41,694 nt of DNA, taken from Candidatus Omnitrophota bacterium. Lineage in GTDB: Bacteria > Hinthialibacterota > Hinthialibacteria > Hinthialibacterales > Hinthialibacteraceae. Both the position numbers and the translations under genes were made by a program. The stretch lies in contig QZKN01000001.1 in the NCBI GenBank assembly GCA_003598175.1, forward strand, positions 1-41,694, written 5' to 3'. The notes under the pieces are model-generated. The model made no database searches. It was given only the letters and a program-made list of their open reading frames with translations, and was not told the DNA's origin. Shown piece after piece: positions 28,767 to 37,977 of the stretch (its first letter is position 1; each line of letters starts with the position of its first letter).

Positions 28767-31409
28767 ATGGATCCGAATAAACTGACTCAAAAAACACAAG
28801 AAGCGTTATCCGACGCTCAAAATAAAGCGATTCGTTTCAGCCACATCGAAACCGACGTCGAACACGTACTGGCCGCCATGCTGGAACAGCCGGAAGGATT
28901 GATTCTGCGTATGCTGACGAAAATGGATGCGCCGGTCGATGCGATTCAAGCCAAATTGAACGAAGAACTACAACGTCGTCCCCGCGTCAGCGGACCGGGA
29001 ATGGAAGCGGGCAAGATCTACGTATCCAACCGCTTGAACAAAACCCTGATTCGCGCGGAAGATGAGGCCAAACGGCTGAAAGATGAATACGTCAGCGTCG
29101 AACATCTGCTCTTCGCGATTTTAGCGGAAGGCGGTTCATCACCCGCAACGAAAATTTTAAACACTCTCGGCGTGACGCATGACCGTTTTCTGAAAGCCTT
29201 GACCGACGTGCGGGGAAATCAACGCGTCACCAGCGCCGCGCCGGAAGCGACGTACGAAGCGCTGGAACGCTACGGCCGCGAACTCGTCGCCGAAGCGCAC
29301 AAAGGCAAACTCGATCCGGTGATCGGACGCGACGGGGAAATTCGCCGGGTGATCCGCATCCTTTCGCGCAAAACCAAAAACAATCCCGTCCTCATCGGCG
29401 AACCCGGCGTGGGAAAAACCGCGATCGTCGAAGGCCTGGCGCATCGCATCGTGCGCGGCGACGTGCCGGAAGGATTGAAGAACAAACACATCTTCGCGTT
29501 GGATATGGGCGCGCTCTTGGCGGGCGCGAAATACCGCGGCGAATTCGAAGAACGCTTGAAGGCGGTTCTTAACGAAATCAAACAAAGCGAAGGCCGGATT
29601 CTGCTCTTCATCGACGAACTGCACACCATCGTCGGCGCGGGCAAGGCGGAAGGCGCGATGGACGCGGGCAATATGCTCAAACCCATGCTGGCCCGCGGCG
29701 AATTGCACTGCATCGGCGCTACAACATTAGACGAATATCGCAAACATATTGAAAAAGACGCCGCGTTGGAACGGCGATTTCAACCCGTACTGGTCGAGCC
29801 GCCCACCGTCGAGGACACGATTTCCATTCTGCGCGGTCTCAAGGAACGATACGAGGTACATCACGGAGTCAAAATTCAGGATAATGCGCTGGTCGCCTCG
29901 TCCGTATTATCCAATCGCTATATTTCCGACCGCTTTTTACCGGACAAGGCCATCGACCTGATCGATGAAGCCTGCGCCATGATCCGTACGGAAATCGATT
30001 CATTGCCATCGGAGCTGGACGAAGTCACACGCCGTGTCATGCAGCTCGAAATCGAAGAACAGGCGTTGAGCAAGGAAAAAGACAAGGCCAGCAAGGACCG
30101 CCTGCTCGATTTGCGCAAGGAATTGGCGGAATTGAAAAACCGCCAGGACAGCATGAAAACGCAGTGGGAAATGGAAAAGCAGGGCATTCAAAAAGTCCGA
30201 CAGCTGCGAGAGCAAATCGAAGCGCTACGCATGGAAATCGAACAGGCCGAACGCGCCTACGATCTGTCCAAAGTCGCCGAATTGCGGCACGGCAGATTAC
30301 CCGAACTACAAAAACAACTGGCGAGCGCTGAAGAAAATCTTGCAAAAAAACAGGGCGAGAACAAATTCCTGCGCGAGGAAGTGACGGAAGAGGAAATCGC
30401 GGAAATCATTTCCCGCTGGACCGGCATTCCCATCACCCGCCTGATGGAAGGCGAACGCGAAAAGTTGCTCAAACTGGATGAAATTCTCCATCAACGCGTC
30501 GTCGGGCAAGACGAATCGGTGCAGGCGGTGGCGGATGCGGTGATTCGGGCGCGCGCGGGGATCAAAGATCCGAAACGCCCCATCGGCTCCTTCATTTTTC
30601 TTGGCCCGACCGGAGTGGGCAAGACGGAATTGGCGAAGACGCTGGCGGCGGCGCTGTTCGACACGGAAGAAAACTTGGTACGCATCGACATGTCCGAATA
30701 TATGGAACGGCACACCGTCGCCCGTCTGATCGGCGCGCCGCCGGGCTATGTCGGTTACGAAGAAGGCGGGCAGCTGACGGAGGCCGTGCGCCGCAAGCCG
30801 TATTGCGTGATTCTCTTCGATGAATTCGAAAAGGCGCATCACGACGTTTTCAACGTCCTGCTGCAAATTCTCGACGATGGGCGTTTAACCGACGCGCAGG
30901 GACGCACGGTCAATTTCAAAAATACGGTCGTGATCATGACCTCCAACGTCGGTTCACATTATTTGCTGGAAGGAGCGACTTCGACCGGTGAAATTCGTGA
31001 AGATATTCGCAGGAAAGTAATGGATGAACTGCGGATGCACTGTAGGCCGGAGTTTCTCAACCGGGTGGATGAGATTGTGCTTTTCAAAACTTTGACGTTG
31101 CAGGAAATCGAAAAGATTGTCGATCTATTACTGGAAGAGCTGCGCAATCGCCTCAAAGATCGGCGTATGACCGTCGAAGTGACGCCGGCTGCCCGCCGCT
31201 ATCTGGCCCAACAAGGCTACGATCCGGTTTACGGCGCGCGACCTTTGCGGCGTTTGATTCAACGCGAACTCGAAACCAAACTGGGACGATCGTTAATCGC
31301 CGGAAACGTTATGGACGGGGCGCGCATCACTATCGACGTGCAAAATGACGACATCGTGATTCGACAGGAGAATCCCGAACCGGAATCACGGATACCGGAA
31401 GCAGGATAA
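28767..31409 (+). CDS. clpB: ClpB disaggregase
   Basis: This 880-residue protein has the full ClpB length and order. The Clp N-domain (1-150) has [17 protein letters not shown]1 has Walker A GEPGVGKT (211-218), Walker [11 protein letters not shown] and pore loop [11 protein letters not shown] coiled-coil middle domain spans about 405-535. AAA2 has Walker [29 protein letters not shown], sensor TSNVGS and [11 protein letters not shown]-terminal D2 small domain has [15 protein letters not shown]. The usual DEIEK after Walker B is DEFEK here. It works with DnaK/DnaJ/GrpE to extract polypeptides from aggregates. Two hairpins follow the stop. Confidence 0.97.
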   Translation: MDPNKLTQKTQEALSDAQNKAIRFSHIETDVEHVLAAMLEQPEGLILRMLTKMDAPVDAIQAKLNEELQRRPRVSGPGMEAGKIYVSNRLNKTLIRAEDEAKRLKDEYVSVEHLLFAILAEGGSSPATKILNTLGVTHDRFLKALTDVRGNQRVTSAAPEATYEALERYGRELVAEAHKGKLDPVIGRDGEIRRVIRILSRKTKNNPVLIGEPGVGKTAIVEGLAHRIVRGDVPEGLKNKHIFALDMGALLAGAKYRGEFEERLKAVLNEIKQSEGRILLFIDELHTIVGAGKAEGAMDAGNMLKPMLARGELHCIGATTLDEYRKHIEKDAALERRFQPVLVEPPTVEDTISILRGLKERYEVHHGVKIQDNALVASSVLSNRYISDRFLPDKAIDLIDEACAMIRTEIDSLPSELDEVTRRVMQLEIEEQALSKEKDKASKDRLLDLRKELAELKNRQDSMKTQWEMEKQGIQKVRQLREQIEALRMEIEQAERAYDLSKVAELRHGRLPELQKQLASAEENLAKKQGENKFLREEVTEEEIAEIISRWTGIPITRLMEGEREKLLKLDEILHQRVVGQDESVQAVADAVIRARAGIKDPKRPIGSFIFLGPTGVGKTELAKTLAAALFDTEENLVRIDMSEYMERHTVARLIGAPPGYVGYEEGGQLTEAVRRKPYCVILFDEFEKAHHDVFNVLLQILDDGRLTDAQGRTVNFKNTVVIMTSNVGSHYLLEGATSTGEIREDIRRKVMDELRMHCRPEFLNRVDEIVLFKTLTLQEIEKIVDLLLEELRNRLKDRRMTVEVTPAARRYLAQQGYDPVYGARPLRRLIQRELETKLGRSLIAGNVMDGARITIDVQNDDIVIRQENPEPESRIPEAG

Positions 31410-31417
31410 GCGGGTGG

Positions 31418-31443
31418 CAAGGGCAGCGTTGTTTCTGCCCTTG
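31418..31443. repeat. CAAGGGCAG hairpin after clpB
   Basis: A 9-bp stem CAAGGGCAG/CTGCCCTTG with an 8-base loop lies 9 nt after the clpB stop. It is the same stem and flank as 19731-19756, in opposite orientation. Confidence 0.65.
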
Positions 31444-31446
31444 TTC

Positions 31447-31478
31447 CCACAAGGGCACTAAAAACAGTGCCCTTGTGG
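31447..31478. terminator. strong 13-bp hairpin, likely clpB terminator
   Basis: The perfect stem CCACAAGGGCACT/AGTGCCCTTGTGG has a 6-base AAAAAC loop and is followed by a T-rich stretch (ATATTTCTTTTG). The arms again contain CAAGGGC, so the repeat family probably doubles as terminator. It lies between convergent genes. Confidence 0.6.
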
Positions 31479-31510
31479 ATATTTCTTTTGAAATTATATG
31501 GGGGAAACAA

Positions 31511-32650
31511 TTACGCCTTTTCCTCTCCTTCAGTTGTTTTTTTAACAACTTTTTTGACTCCTTCAATGACGGTTTGAGCCGTTCTTGATGATACATCACT
31601 AACGGCATGAATCGATTTTTTTGTAACATCTTTCATTGCATCCGTCGATATTTTGGCTGCATGACCAAGGGATTCCACAGATTTTTTGGTGCTTTCATAC
31701 ACGAATTCGCTGGAATGTTTTGAAGTGTTTTTAATTGCATCCACCGCTGATCCTATTGTTTTTTTTGAAGCTTGTAAAATTGCATCGGATACAAATTTTG
31801 CTGATCGCATCACCAAGGGGCCTAACATGGAGGTTGCTTCAACTGTTGCAAATCGCTTTATCGCACCGCGATTCAAATGTTTCATGGACGTGAAATATTT
31901 CCTTGTAATAATTCCAACCCGAAGCGTTAAAAAAGCGTTTGCGGATCCATGAACGATCGAATTTGTGATTAAGTGAGCGGCTGTACTTACTCCAGGAACA
32001 GAGCTTAGAACCGAACCACCAACCACCGAAGTTAAAACCGGTTGGATCTGATCCGAAATATCAATATCCTCTATCTGTGTTGCCAGGAATGTCGTAACAG
32101 CGACATTTGCATAAAGTTGAACTAACTCGTTGAGTGCTGGTCGTTGGTTATAAATATGGGCCACTTGCCAAATTAATCGGGTTTGAGCAATCAATACCAA
32201 TATGGCATCCAAATGACCATATTGAGAGACTGCCGTCGTGACAAAAACTGTGGCTGCTGTTGATTGAATGATATCATTTGCTTTCGCATCCAATACTTTA
32301 TTGGCTTCATCAATATCCGATGGATTCTGGAGTTTTAAATTTGTGTCTTTAAGATGAGTGTTCTTGGAAAGACGGATAAGAATTTTCTTGGCAAATTTGT
32401 CGTAATCGGGTGAATTTTCATCATCGGGAGGTTTTAGAACCTTTGGCATTTTTAAAAAAATTATGAACGGTGTGATCAATAATCCTGTATAAATTGTTAA
32501 CAGAATAAAGAGTACGAATTTTCCGAATGCTTGATTCAATGCATTGGATAATTGTACAATGGCAACGGTTTGATTGATAACGAAAATGAAAAACAAAAAA
32601 AGAATGAGAGCACTTGCGGAAAGAAATACGATTTTGATTTGTTTCTTCAT
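31511..32650 (-). CDS. DUF697-like membrane protein
   Basis: This 379-residue protein has two N-terminal membrane helices (about 7-27 and 40-66, LFILLTIYTGLLITPFIIFL). A hydrophobic region of DUF697 character follows (about 120-250: DAILVLIAQTRLIWQVAHIY, LTSVVGGSVLSSVPGVSTAA). A C-terminal ~100-residue Ser/Lys/Thr-rich helical tail has recurring units such as KKTIGSAVDAIKNTSKHSSE and KKSVESLGHAAKISTDA. DUF697 proteins often accompany GTPases, but none is adjacent. Function is unknown. It is AT-richer than clpB. Confidence 0.65.
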   Translation of the reverse strand: MKKQIKIVFLSASALILFLFFIFVINQTVAIVQLSNALNQAFGKFVLFILLTIYTGLLITPFIIFLKMPKVLKPPDDENSPDYDKFAKKILIRLSKNTHLKDTNLKLQNPSDIDEANKVLDAKANDIIQSTAATVFVTTAVSQYGHLDAILVLIAQTRLIWQVAHIYNQRPALNELVQLYANVAVTTFLATQIEDIDISDQIQPVLTSVVGGSVLSSVPGVSTAAHLITNSIVHGSANAFLTLRVGIITRKYFTSMKHLNRGAIKRFATVEATSMLGPLVMRSAKFVSDAILQASKKTIGSAVDAIKNTSKHSSEFVYESTKKSVESLGHAAKISTDAMKDVTKKSIHAVSDVSSRTAQTVIEGVKKVVKKTTEGEEKA

Positions 32651-32761
32651 TATTATACACCAAAAAATGTAAGAAATTAGATTGATTTATACTGCAAATA
32701 TCGCTCAATGTAATTAACTAACATTATAATATTTAATAATATATATCCAACATTTGGCGTC

Positions 32762-32781
32762 AGACGCGTGTAGTAGCGTCT
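32762..32781. terminator. small hairpin downstream of hicB
   Basis: The 6-bp stem AGACGC/GCGTCT with an 8-base loop lies about 17 nt beyond the hicB stop on the minus strand. It lacks a T run, so a terminator role is tentative. Confidence 0.3.
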
Positions 32782-32797
32782 CACCTGCATACCAATC

Positions 32798-33037
32798 TTA
32801 GGCAACGCTGAGCATCTTGTTGGCATAGTCCTTCCCCGACGTGGCCGGTGGTAAGGGTTTGCCATCCTTCTTATACAATTCTATCGTCTCTTCCACGATC
32901 TCGCACAACTCGGCGAACACCGTTTGCTCATTGTGCCCATGACAACCGCCATAGAACAATCCCGGGCAACTTCCCACAAAGCATTGGTCCTCGTCAGACC
33001 ATTCGACGATTTTGACATAGCGTGTACTATCTTTCAT
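32798..33037 (-). CDS. hicB: HicB-type antitoxin
   Basis: This 79-residue protein has the partial RNase-H-like HicB fold: RYVKIVEWSDEDQCFVGSCP, then GLFYGGCHGHNEQTVFAELC and IVEETIELYKKDGKPLPPAT. It neutralises HicA and probably autoregulates. The ATG at 33037 overlaps the hicA stop (ATGA). Confidence 0.87.
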   Translation of the reverse strand: MKDSTRYVKIVEWSDEDQCFVGSCPGLFYGGCHGHNEQTVFAELCEIVEETIELYKKDGKPLPPATSGKDYANKMLSVA

Positions 33038-33231
33038 TTCTTTGATTCCTGAATCGCCAATTGAACGGCTTTCTCCTGATAATGCTTCGCATCCGCACTC
33101 GCTTTCCCTGCAATGGTTATGGGCTTGGTTACCTTCGGATGCACAAAGTTCCGGTGGCCTCCTTTACCACCCCGATTCACAAATCCGGCAAGCTGTAAAT
33201 CCCTGATGAGTTCTCTGATTTTTCGTGGCAT
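33034..33231 (-). CDS. hicA: HicA-type mRNA interferase toxin
   Basis: This 65-residue double-stranded-RNA-binding-like toxin has KIRELIRDLQLAGFVNRGGK, then GGHRNFVHP with the catalytic His of the G-x-H motif, and PITIAGKASADAKHYQEKAV. It is upstream of hicB with a 4-nt overlap. No clear ribosome site is seen before ATG 33231, perhaps because the region just upstream is a deletion scar with a higA relic. Confidence 0.85.
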   Translation of the reverse strand: MPRKIRELIRDLQLAGFVNRGGKGGHRNFVHPKVTKPITIAGKASADAKHYQEKAVQLAIQESKK

Positions 33232-33243
33232 CAGATTAAAAAA

Positions 33244-33368
33244 TCACAAATTCGGAAAGAGTTGAAGTTCCTGTTGTTTGATTCCTTTCTCTTCCACCAA
33301 ATCAAGAAGGATTTTTCCCGGATGGATGATGGCGTGGGGTGAAATTCGATTTTTATTTTAGCGGCCAT
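33244..33368 (-). pseudogene. higA-like antitoxin relic
   Basis: From ATG 33368 the frame reads MAAKIKIEF. After a frameshift the next frame reads SPHAIIHPGKILLDLVEEKG and IKQQELQLF, matching the N-terminus of HigA/VapI-type XRE antitoxins (HPG.IL...L...G..Q.EL). The frame stops at 33244, where a full HTH domain should follow. It was truncated by a junction with the hicA region. Confidence 0.6.
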
Positions 33369-33851
33369 GATAATCCTTCGATTTACGGCAAGCGAACTGC
33401 TGTAGTTTTATGATACCCCGGCAATAAGTATAGCCCCAAAAAGCAAAAAAACTAATCCTGGACGATCTCGTCATTTTATCCACGATTCTCCCTTGCGCCT
33501 TTATGTTTTATCAAATTCAGCGAGGGAAAAATCAAGGACGGTATCCTGTCGCGAGTGATTATTGAAATATATATTTACGGAAGATTTTGGGGAACGGTTT
33601 GTGTGGATTTGGGAATTCTTAGGAAATGAAGGAATGAGAAAACCGCTTTGGAGTTTATGAAGACGGCGTTAGAATAGATTGGAAACGCGAGAGATAAAAT
33701 CACACCGGAACGAATACGCGAGGAAATCGGAAAAACTCTTCCGGAATCAGGAGGAGAACTTATGTCCACACTTCTTGATAAATTGCGAGAAGAGAGGATC
33801 AAAATCGTTCCGATGCCGCCCGGTGAACTGCAACAGAAAGGGTGATAATGT
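33369..33851. other. intergenic region before manC
   Basis: This 483-base AT-rich stretch contains the small ORF at 33762-33845. Upstream of it, the same frame back to ATG 33657 has one TAG and otherwise reads like protein (GNARDKITPERIREEIGKTL), suggesting another gene relic of unknown family. Nothing else was recognised. Confidence 0.4.
33762..33845 (+). CDS. 27-codon small ORF with strong ribosome site, upstream of manC
   Basis: The frame reads MSTLLDKLREERIKIVPMPP then GELQQKG, with AGGAGGAG 6 nt before its ATG. It ends 6 nt before the manC start, so its translation could feed ribosomes to manC. It may be a leader peptide or the surviving end of a longer gene (see the 33369-33851 entry). 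No family is recognised. Confidence 0.3.
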   Translation: MSTLLDKLREERIKIVPMPPGELQQKG

Positions 33852-34967
33852 ATGACGCTTCCGACGATAGTGGTCATCATGGCGGGGGGAACAGGCAGCC
33901 GGTTCTGGCCGCTCAGCCATAAGAAACGCCCGAAGCAGTTATTGCATTTAATCGATCCGTCATGCACGTTGTTGGAAGAATCCATTCGCAACGCTTCCTT
34001 ATTTGCTTCATCCGAACAGATTTTGATTGCCGCCAGCGCCGAGTTGGAAACAGCGATACGTGATGCGGCGGCTGATATTCCGCCACAAAACGTATTGGCG
34101 GAGCCGTTGCGCCGCAACACCGCCGGTTGTTTGGCTTTTGCGACGGCGCATATCCTGGCGCGCTTTGAAACCTACCACGACGATCTCGTTATGGCATTGA
34201 TGACCGCCGATCATCATATCGGAAAGCCGGATTTATTCCTGGCCGCGGCGCGGTCGGCTTTGGCTTTCGCCGAAGCGCACGAATCGTTGGTCGTATTCGG
34301 CATGAAACCCACCCGTCCGGAAACCGGGTACGGATATATTGAAGTCGCGGAGTCAGCGAAGGCTGTCAGCGGGAATAAAGAGTCGCCGGTTTTTCCGGTC
34401 AACCGTTTTCACGAAAAGCCTTCGTTGGAACAAGCCCGTCTTTATTTGGCTTCCGGCCGGTTTTATTGGAACAGCGGATTGTATATCTGGCGGATTACAA
34501 CATTGCTAAAAAGTCTGGAACAATGGGCGCCGCAGTGGGCCGATAGTATCTACGCCATGCGAGATGTGTTACGAGATCATGTAAATAATAAGGAAAAAAT
34601 CCATGCCATTTTCGAACGGCTTCCCGATCGATCCATCGATTATGCGCTGATGGAAAAGGCCGACAATCTAGTTATGATTCCCGGCGATTTTGCCTGGGAC
34701 GACGTCAGCACGTGGGATGCGCTTTCCCGCTTTTGGCCGCGGGATGAAAACGGGAACGTGATCATCGGCGATGCGATCGCCGACCAATGCGGCAATGTCA
34801 CGATTTACAATGAAATGGGATTGGAAACCATGCCGGTCGGCGTCGTCGGACTCACCGACGCGGTGGTGGTAGCGACTTCGCGCGGCCTGTTGGTGTGTTC
34901 GAAAGAGCACGTACACGATGTGAAGAAGATCGTGGATGCGCTACGGGAGAACGGATATCCGTTCTGA
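33852..34967 (+). CDS. manC: mannose-1-phosphate guanylyltransferase
   Basis: This 371-residue cytoplasmic nucleotidyltransferase makes GDP-mannose from mannose-1-phosphate and GTP for glycans. Seen: the nucleotide-binding signature MAGGTGSRFWPLSHKKRPKQ (about 14-33), LMTADHHI, the PETGYGYIEVAE loop, FHEKPSLEQA and FYWNSGLYIWR. It lacks the C-terminal phosphomannose isomerase domain of the bifunctional type. No good Shine-Dalgarno sits directly before ATG 33852, which fits coupling to the small ORF. It converges on rplS. Confidence 0.93.
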   Translation: MTLPTIVVIMAGGTGSRFWPLSHKKRPKQLLHLIDPSCTLLEESIRNASLFASSEQILIAASAELETAIRDAAADIPPQNVLAEPLRRNTAGCLAFATAHILARFETYHDDLVMALMTADHHIGKPDLFLAAARSALAFAEAHESLVVFGMKPTRPETGYGYIEVAESAKAVSGNKESPVFPVNRFHEKPSLEQARLYLASGRFYWNSGLYIWRITTLLKSLEQWAPQWADSIYAMRDVLRDHVNNKEKIHAIFERLPDRSIDYALMEKADNLVMIPGDFAWDDVSTWDALSRFWPRDENGNVIIGDAIADQCGNVTIYNEMGLETMPVGVVGLTDAVVVATSRGLLVCSKEHVHDVKKIVDALRENGYPF

Positions 34968-34970
34968 CAA

Positions 34971-35017
34971 ATATCGCGCCGCCGTCTCGGCGGCATTTCC
35001 GGTCATGCCGGCGCTAC
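34971..35017. repeat. two-hairpin repeat, copy A (between manC and rplS stops)
   Basis: Hairpin GCCGCC-GTCTC-GGCGGC (34978-34994) is followed by CCGG-TCATG-CCGG (34999-35011), with outer arms GCGCC/GGCGC. It fills the 51-base gap between two convergent stops and may act as a bidirectional terminator. The layout matches copy B. Confidence 0.6.
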
Positions 35018-35018
35018 T

Positions 35019-35477
35019 TTACTCGTTCCCTTGCTCTACGGTTTCATTGCCGGCTGCCGCAACCGGCGCTGGTGTGTCCGGCAACGCGTTCTGTGGGCTG
35101 GAAATCATGTGATTGAGATCGATATTCTGTTTCTGCCGGGCTTTAATACGCGTGGCTTTTCCTTGCCGCTCGCGCAGGTAATACAGCTTGGCGCGGCGGA
35201 CATGACCGCGACGGACGACTTTGATGGATTCAATGCGCGGGGAATGCAGGGGAAATGTGCGTTCCACGCCCACGCCATACGATAGTTTTCTCACTTTAAA
35301 TGTTTCGCCCATGCCGCTGCCGGATTTTCCGATCACGACGCCTTCAAACGCCTGCAAACGTTCCTTTTCCCCTTCGATGACGCGGGTATTGACGCGAATC
35401 GTATCGCCGGCTTGAAAATACGGATATTCTTTCCGCATTTGACTTTGCTCGAATGCTTGTAAAGCAGGATGTTCCAT
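35019..35477 (-). CDS. rplS: 50S ribosomal protein L19
   Basis: This 152-residue protein has the L19 core at residues 1-115 ([77 protein letters not shown]). A ~35-residue Ala/Pro/Glu tail follows that is not part of the usual protein. L19 lies at the 30S-50S interface. It starts ATG at 35477 after GAGGAATT; the extension to 35546 runs through repeat copy B and was rejected. It is last in the trmD operon. Confidence 0.95.
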   Translation of the reverse strand: MEHPALQAFEQSQMRKEYPYFQAGDTIRVNTRVIEGEKERLQAFEGVVIGKSGSGMGETFKVRKLSYGVGVERTFPLHSPRIESIKVVRRGHVRRAKLYYLRERQGKATRIKARQKQNIDLNHMISSPQNALPDTPAPVAAAGNETVEQGNE

Positions 35478-35504
35478 GATAATTCCTCGTTGAACTGAAA
35501 ATTT

Positions 35505-35560
35505 GTATCGCCGGCATCCTGCCGGCTTTGATAGGTAAGCCGCCAAGATGGCGGCGATAC
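35505..35560. repeat. two-hairpin repeat, copy B (upstream of rplS)
   Basis: Outer inverted repeat GTATCGCC/GGCGATAC (35505-35512/35553-35560) encloses two hairpins: GCCGGC-ATCCT-GCCGGC (35510-35526) and GCCGCC-AAGAT-GGCGGC (35539-35555). It lies in the rplS 5' leader and would form a cruciform or a branched RNA. Copy A lies beyond the other end of rplS. Confidence 0.75.
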
Positions 35561-35666
35561 ATTTTCGCCGATTGTAATGATCATTCGATCACAGAAAACA
35601 TGCCGGATAGACGCAAAATGTACCCTTTCCGTCTTACACCCTATAAAAATGCACGAAACTGTAATT

Positions 35667-36239
35667 CTAGCCGTTTTTAGGGTTGTTGAAAAGCCTGTCG
35701 AGAATAATTGCCGCGGCGCTGCGTACGGACAAGTGATTGTACTCGCCGGCGCCGGTAATCGGATCCAGAATATGGTCGCATCGCCGTAGAAATTCATTGA
35801 TCAGGCCGTATCCGGTTCCTAAAAACAGAAGGTACGGAGCCGCATCTTGTTGCATTTGATCCGCCAAAAAGGAATAACTGACCGAATGATCCCATCGTTT
35901 GGCGGAAGTGCCGATCAGTCTGGGTTTCATGCCGTGCTCGTCGATGATTTCCGCAATGCAGTCTTCCACTTGCGATTGCAGGCGCATGATGCTGAACGCA
36001 TCGGTTCGTGTGCGATTGTAATTCGCGCCATAATCGCTTAGCCAAAACTCCGCCACGCGCCGCGACAAATACTGCATCGTGGGCAACGGATTCACGACAA
36101 AATAGCGCCGGACGCCGAAGGTCAGGCACGAACGGGCGATATCATGCAGGTCCATCGGCGTAATGGATGTGGTGATCACCGTTCCGTCTTTTTTATAAAC
36201 CGGATAATGCAGCAGGGCGACGTAGAGAGGAGCGCTCAT
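35667..36239 (-). CDS. SPOUT-type RNA methyltransferase next to trmD
   Basis: This 190-residue protein starts MSAPLYVALLHYPVYKKDGT and has TSITPMDLHDIARSCLTFGV, YFVVNP and a C-terminal knot with YLLFLGTGYGLINEF. This matches the Methyltrn_RNA_4 family, a SPOUT-fold group often encoded beside trmD. The target base is unknown. Its start overlaps the trmD stop by 4 nt (ATGA), so the two are translationally coupled. Confidence 0.85.
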   Translation of the reverse strand: MSAPLYVALLHYPVYKKDGTVITTSITPMDLHDIARSCLTFGVRRYFVVNPLPTMQYLSRRVAEFWLSDYGANYNRTRTDAFSIMRLQSQVEDCIAEIIDEHGMKPRLIGTSAKRWDHSVSYSFLADQMQQDAAPYLLFLGTGYGLINEFLRRCDHILDPITGAGEYNHLSVRSAAAIILDRLFNNPKNG

Positions 36240-36964
36240 GATGAGGGATCCTCCGCTTCGGGAACGGTTTTTCCCGATTCCCTATACTGCCGGTACAAAT
36301 CCGGCCGCCGTTTCCGCGTTTGCTCCTCTGCCTGTTCCAACCGCCAACGATCAATTTCCGCATGATTGCCGCTCAAAAGAACGTCAGGAACCGATAAACC
36401 GAAAATGCTTCGCGGCCGCGTGTAACGCGGGCAGTCCAGCAATCCGCTGGTGAACGAATCTTCCTGCACCGATCCGATGGAATTCACCACGCCGGGAATC
36501 AGGCGGACGATCGCATCGACGATGACCATCGCCGGGATTTCCCCGCCCGTCAAAACGTAATCGCCGATGGAAATTTCATCCGGCTGCAAATAATCGATCA
36601 CCCGTTGATCCACACCTTTGTAATGTCCGCACAAAATGATGACATGTTCCCGCGTCGATAATTCTTCCGCAACGGATTGAGTAAACTGCCGCCCCTGGGG
36701 AGTGGTTAACAGCACATGCGTCGGTCCGTCGGTTTGGCGGCGCAAATCTTCCGTCGCCTCGATCAACGGACGGGCCAACATGATCATGCCGTCGCCGCCG
36801 CCGAATTGTTCGTCGTCGGTTTTGTGGTGACGATCATGCGTCCAGTCGCGCAAATTATGTACAAAAATCCGCGCCTGGCCCGACTCCTGCGCCCGTTTGA
36901 GGATGCTTTCATCAAAGGGACCTGCAAACATTTCGACGAAGGTAGTGAGAATATCGATTCGCAT
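36236..36964 (-). CDS. trmD: tRNA (guanine37-N1)-methyltransferase
   Basis: This 242-residue protein makes m1G37 in tRNAs with G36, preventing frameshifts. Landmarks: MRIDILTTFVEMF start, LRDWTHDRHHKTDDEQFGGG, LLTTPQGRQF, ILCGHYKGVDQRV and the trefoil-knot cofactor loop DEISIGDYVLTGGEIPAM, then YTRPRSIFGLSVPDVLLSG. Length is normal. It sits 5 nt after rimM in the conserved rpsP-rimM-trmD-rplS order. Confidence 0.96.
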   Translation of the reverse strand: MRIDILTTFVEMFAGPFDESILKRAQESGQARIFVHNLRDWTHDRHHKTDDEQFGGGDGMIMLARPLIEATEDLRRQTDGPTHVLLTTPQGRQFTQSVAEELSTREHVIILCGHYKGVDQRVIDYLQPDEISIGDYVLTGGEIPAMVIVDAIVRLIPGVVNSIGSVQEDSFTSGLLDCPRYTRPRSIFGLSVPDVLLSGNHAEIDRWRLEQAEEQTRKRRPDLYRQYRESGKTVPEAEDPSS

Positions 36965-36969
36965 AGCGA

Positions 36970-37515
36970 TTACCGGCCGTCTTGCGCTGGTTCTTCGACA
37001 AGGGGTTCCACGATGATGAGTGATTCCTCTTTCCGAATCTCTTTCACGACCGCGAGCGTGGCCGGCAACAGAATTTCTTTCCCTTTTGTATCGCGAATCA
37101 CCAACACATCGCTTTCACCCGTTTCAATGATTTCTTCGATACGTCCGAGCATCTCGCCCGAGGTGGAACGAACCTGCGAAAAAAGAAAATCCGATTCGTA
37201 GAACTGATTTTCTTCCAACTCGGGTAAACAAGATTCTTCAATCCACAAAATGGAACCGGTCAAACTTTCCGCCGCGGGACGATCGTCGATTCCCTTAAAT
37301 TTCACGATCGGCGCATGTTCGCAGCCGCGCACATATTCCACATCGAGAATCGTGTCGTCTTTTTCGTTGTGGATGGTGGCGAATGTTGCCAACAGCCACG
37401 GATCACATTGGAACGGATTGAACTTCACCTCGCCTTGCAAGGAATGCGGCTTGATGATTTTACCGAGATAAATTCGGTCTTTCCGTATAAACTCTTTTTT
37501 TCTTCTCAGTGTCAT
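36970..37515 (-). CDS. rimM: 16S rRNA processing protein RimM
   Basis: This 181-residue 30S maturation factor binds S19. Seen: YLGKIIKPHSLQGEVKFNPF (N-terminal beta-barrel), VKFKGIDDRPAAESLTG, then a PRC-barrel domain with VRSTSGEMLGRIEEIIETGE and EILLPATLAVVKEI. It lies between khpA and trmD in the operon, which supports the call. Confidence 0.92.
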   Translation of the reverse strand: MTLRRKKEFIRKDRIYLGKIIKPHSLQGEVKFNPFQCDPWLLATFATIHNEKDDTILDVEYVRGCEHAPIVKFKGIDDRPAAESLTGSILWIEESCLPELEENQFYESDFLFSQVRSTSGEMLGRIEEIIETGESDVLVIRDTKGKEILLPATLAVVKEIRKEESLIIVEPLVEEPAQDGR

Positions 37516-37592
37516 GGTTTCAATGCAAGCGGATCGTTTCCAGGAACGCTTCGTACCGAAAAAAATAATACGATACGTAAAACTTCTGTTTT

Positions 37593-37844
37593 TTAGTCTT
37601 CCGCGATCTCAATATGCGTTCGCTTGTTTTCCAACGAAGCCTTCGCACTCACCAAAAGGCGAACCGATCGGGCGGTTTTTCCATTTCGGCCGATAATCCT
37701 CCCCATATCGTCAGGATTCACGCTGAGGGTATATTCGAGAATTCCGTCTTCGGTTATTTTTTCGGCGACGATGACATCGTCAGGATTCTTGACCAATGAT
37801 TTCGTAATGTACGTAAGCAAACCTTGTATTGTTTTCGTTTCCAT
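37593..37844 (-). CDS. khpA: KH-domain RNA-binding protein KhpA (YlqC)
   Basis: This 83-residue protein is a single KH domain with the GxxG loop in GRIIGRNGKTARSVRLLV and the preceding YTLSVNPDDM. It binds RNA, generally with KhpB. It follows rpsP as in Firmicutes and many other phyla. Confidence 0.92.
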   Translation of the reverse strand: METKTIQGLLTYITKSLVKNPDDVIVAEKITEDGILEYTLSVNPDDMGRIIGRNGKTARSVRLLVSAKASLENKRTHIEIAED

Positions 37845-37977
37845 GTTTGTTCCAGTTTATGCCTAATAATATGCGCATTCACCATGCCCACCGTTGAAAC
37901 GATGGAATGAATACGTCCACGCCGGGTAATCGGCGAATAACTCGACTCTGAGGGAAACCGATGGAGAGTATCGATCT

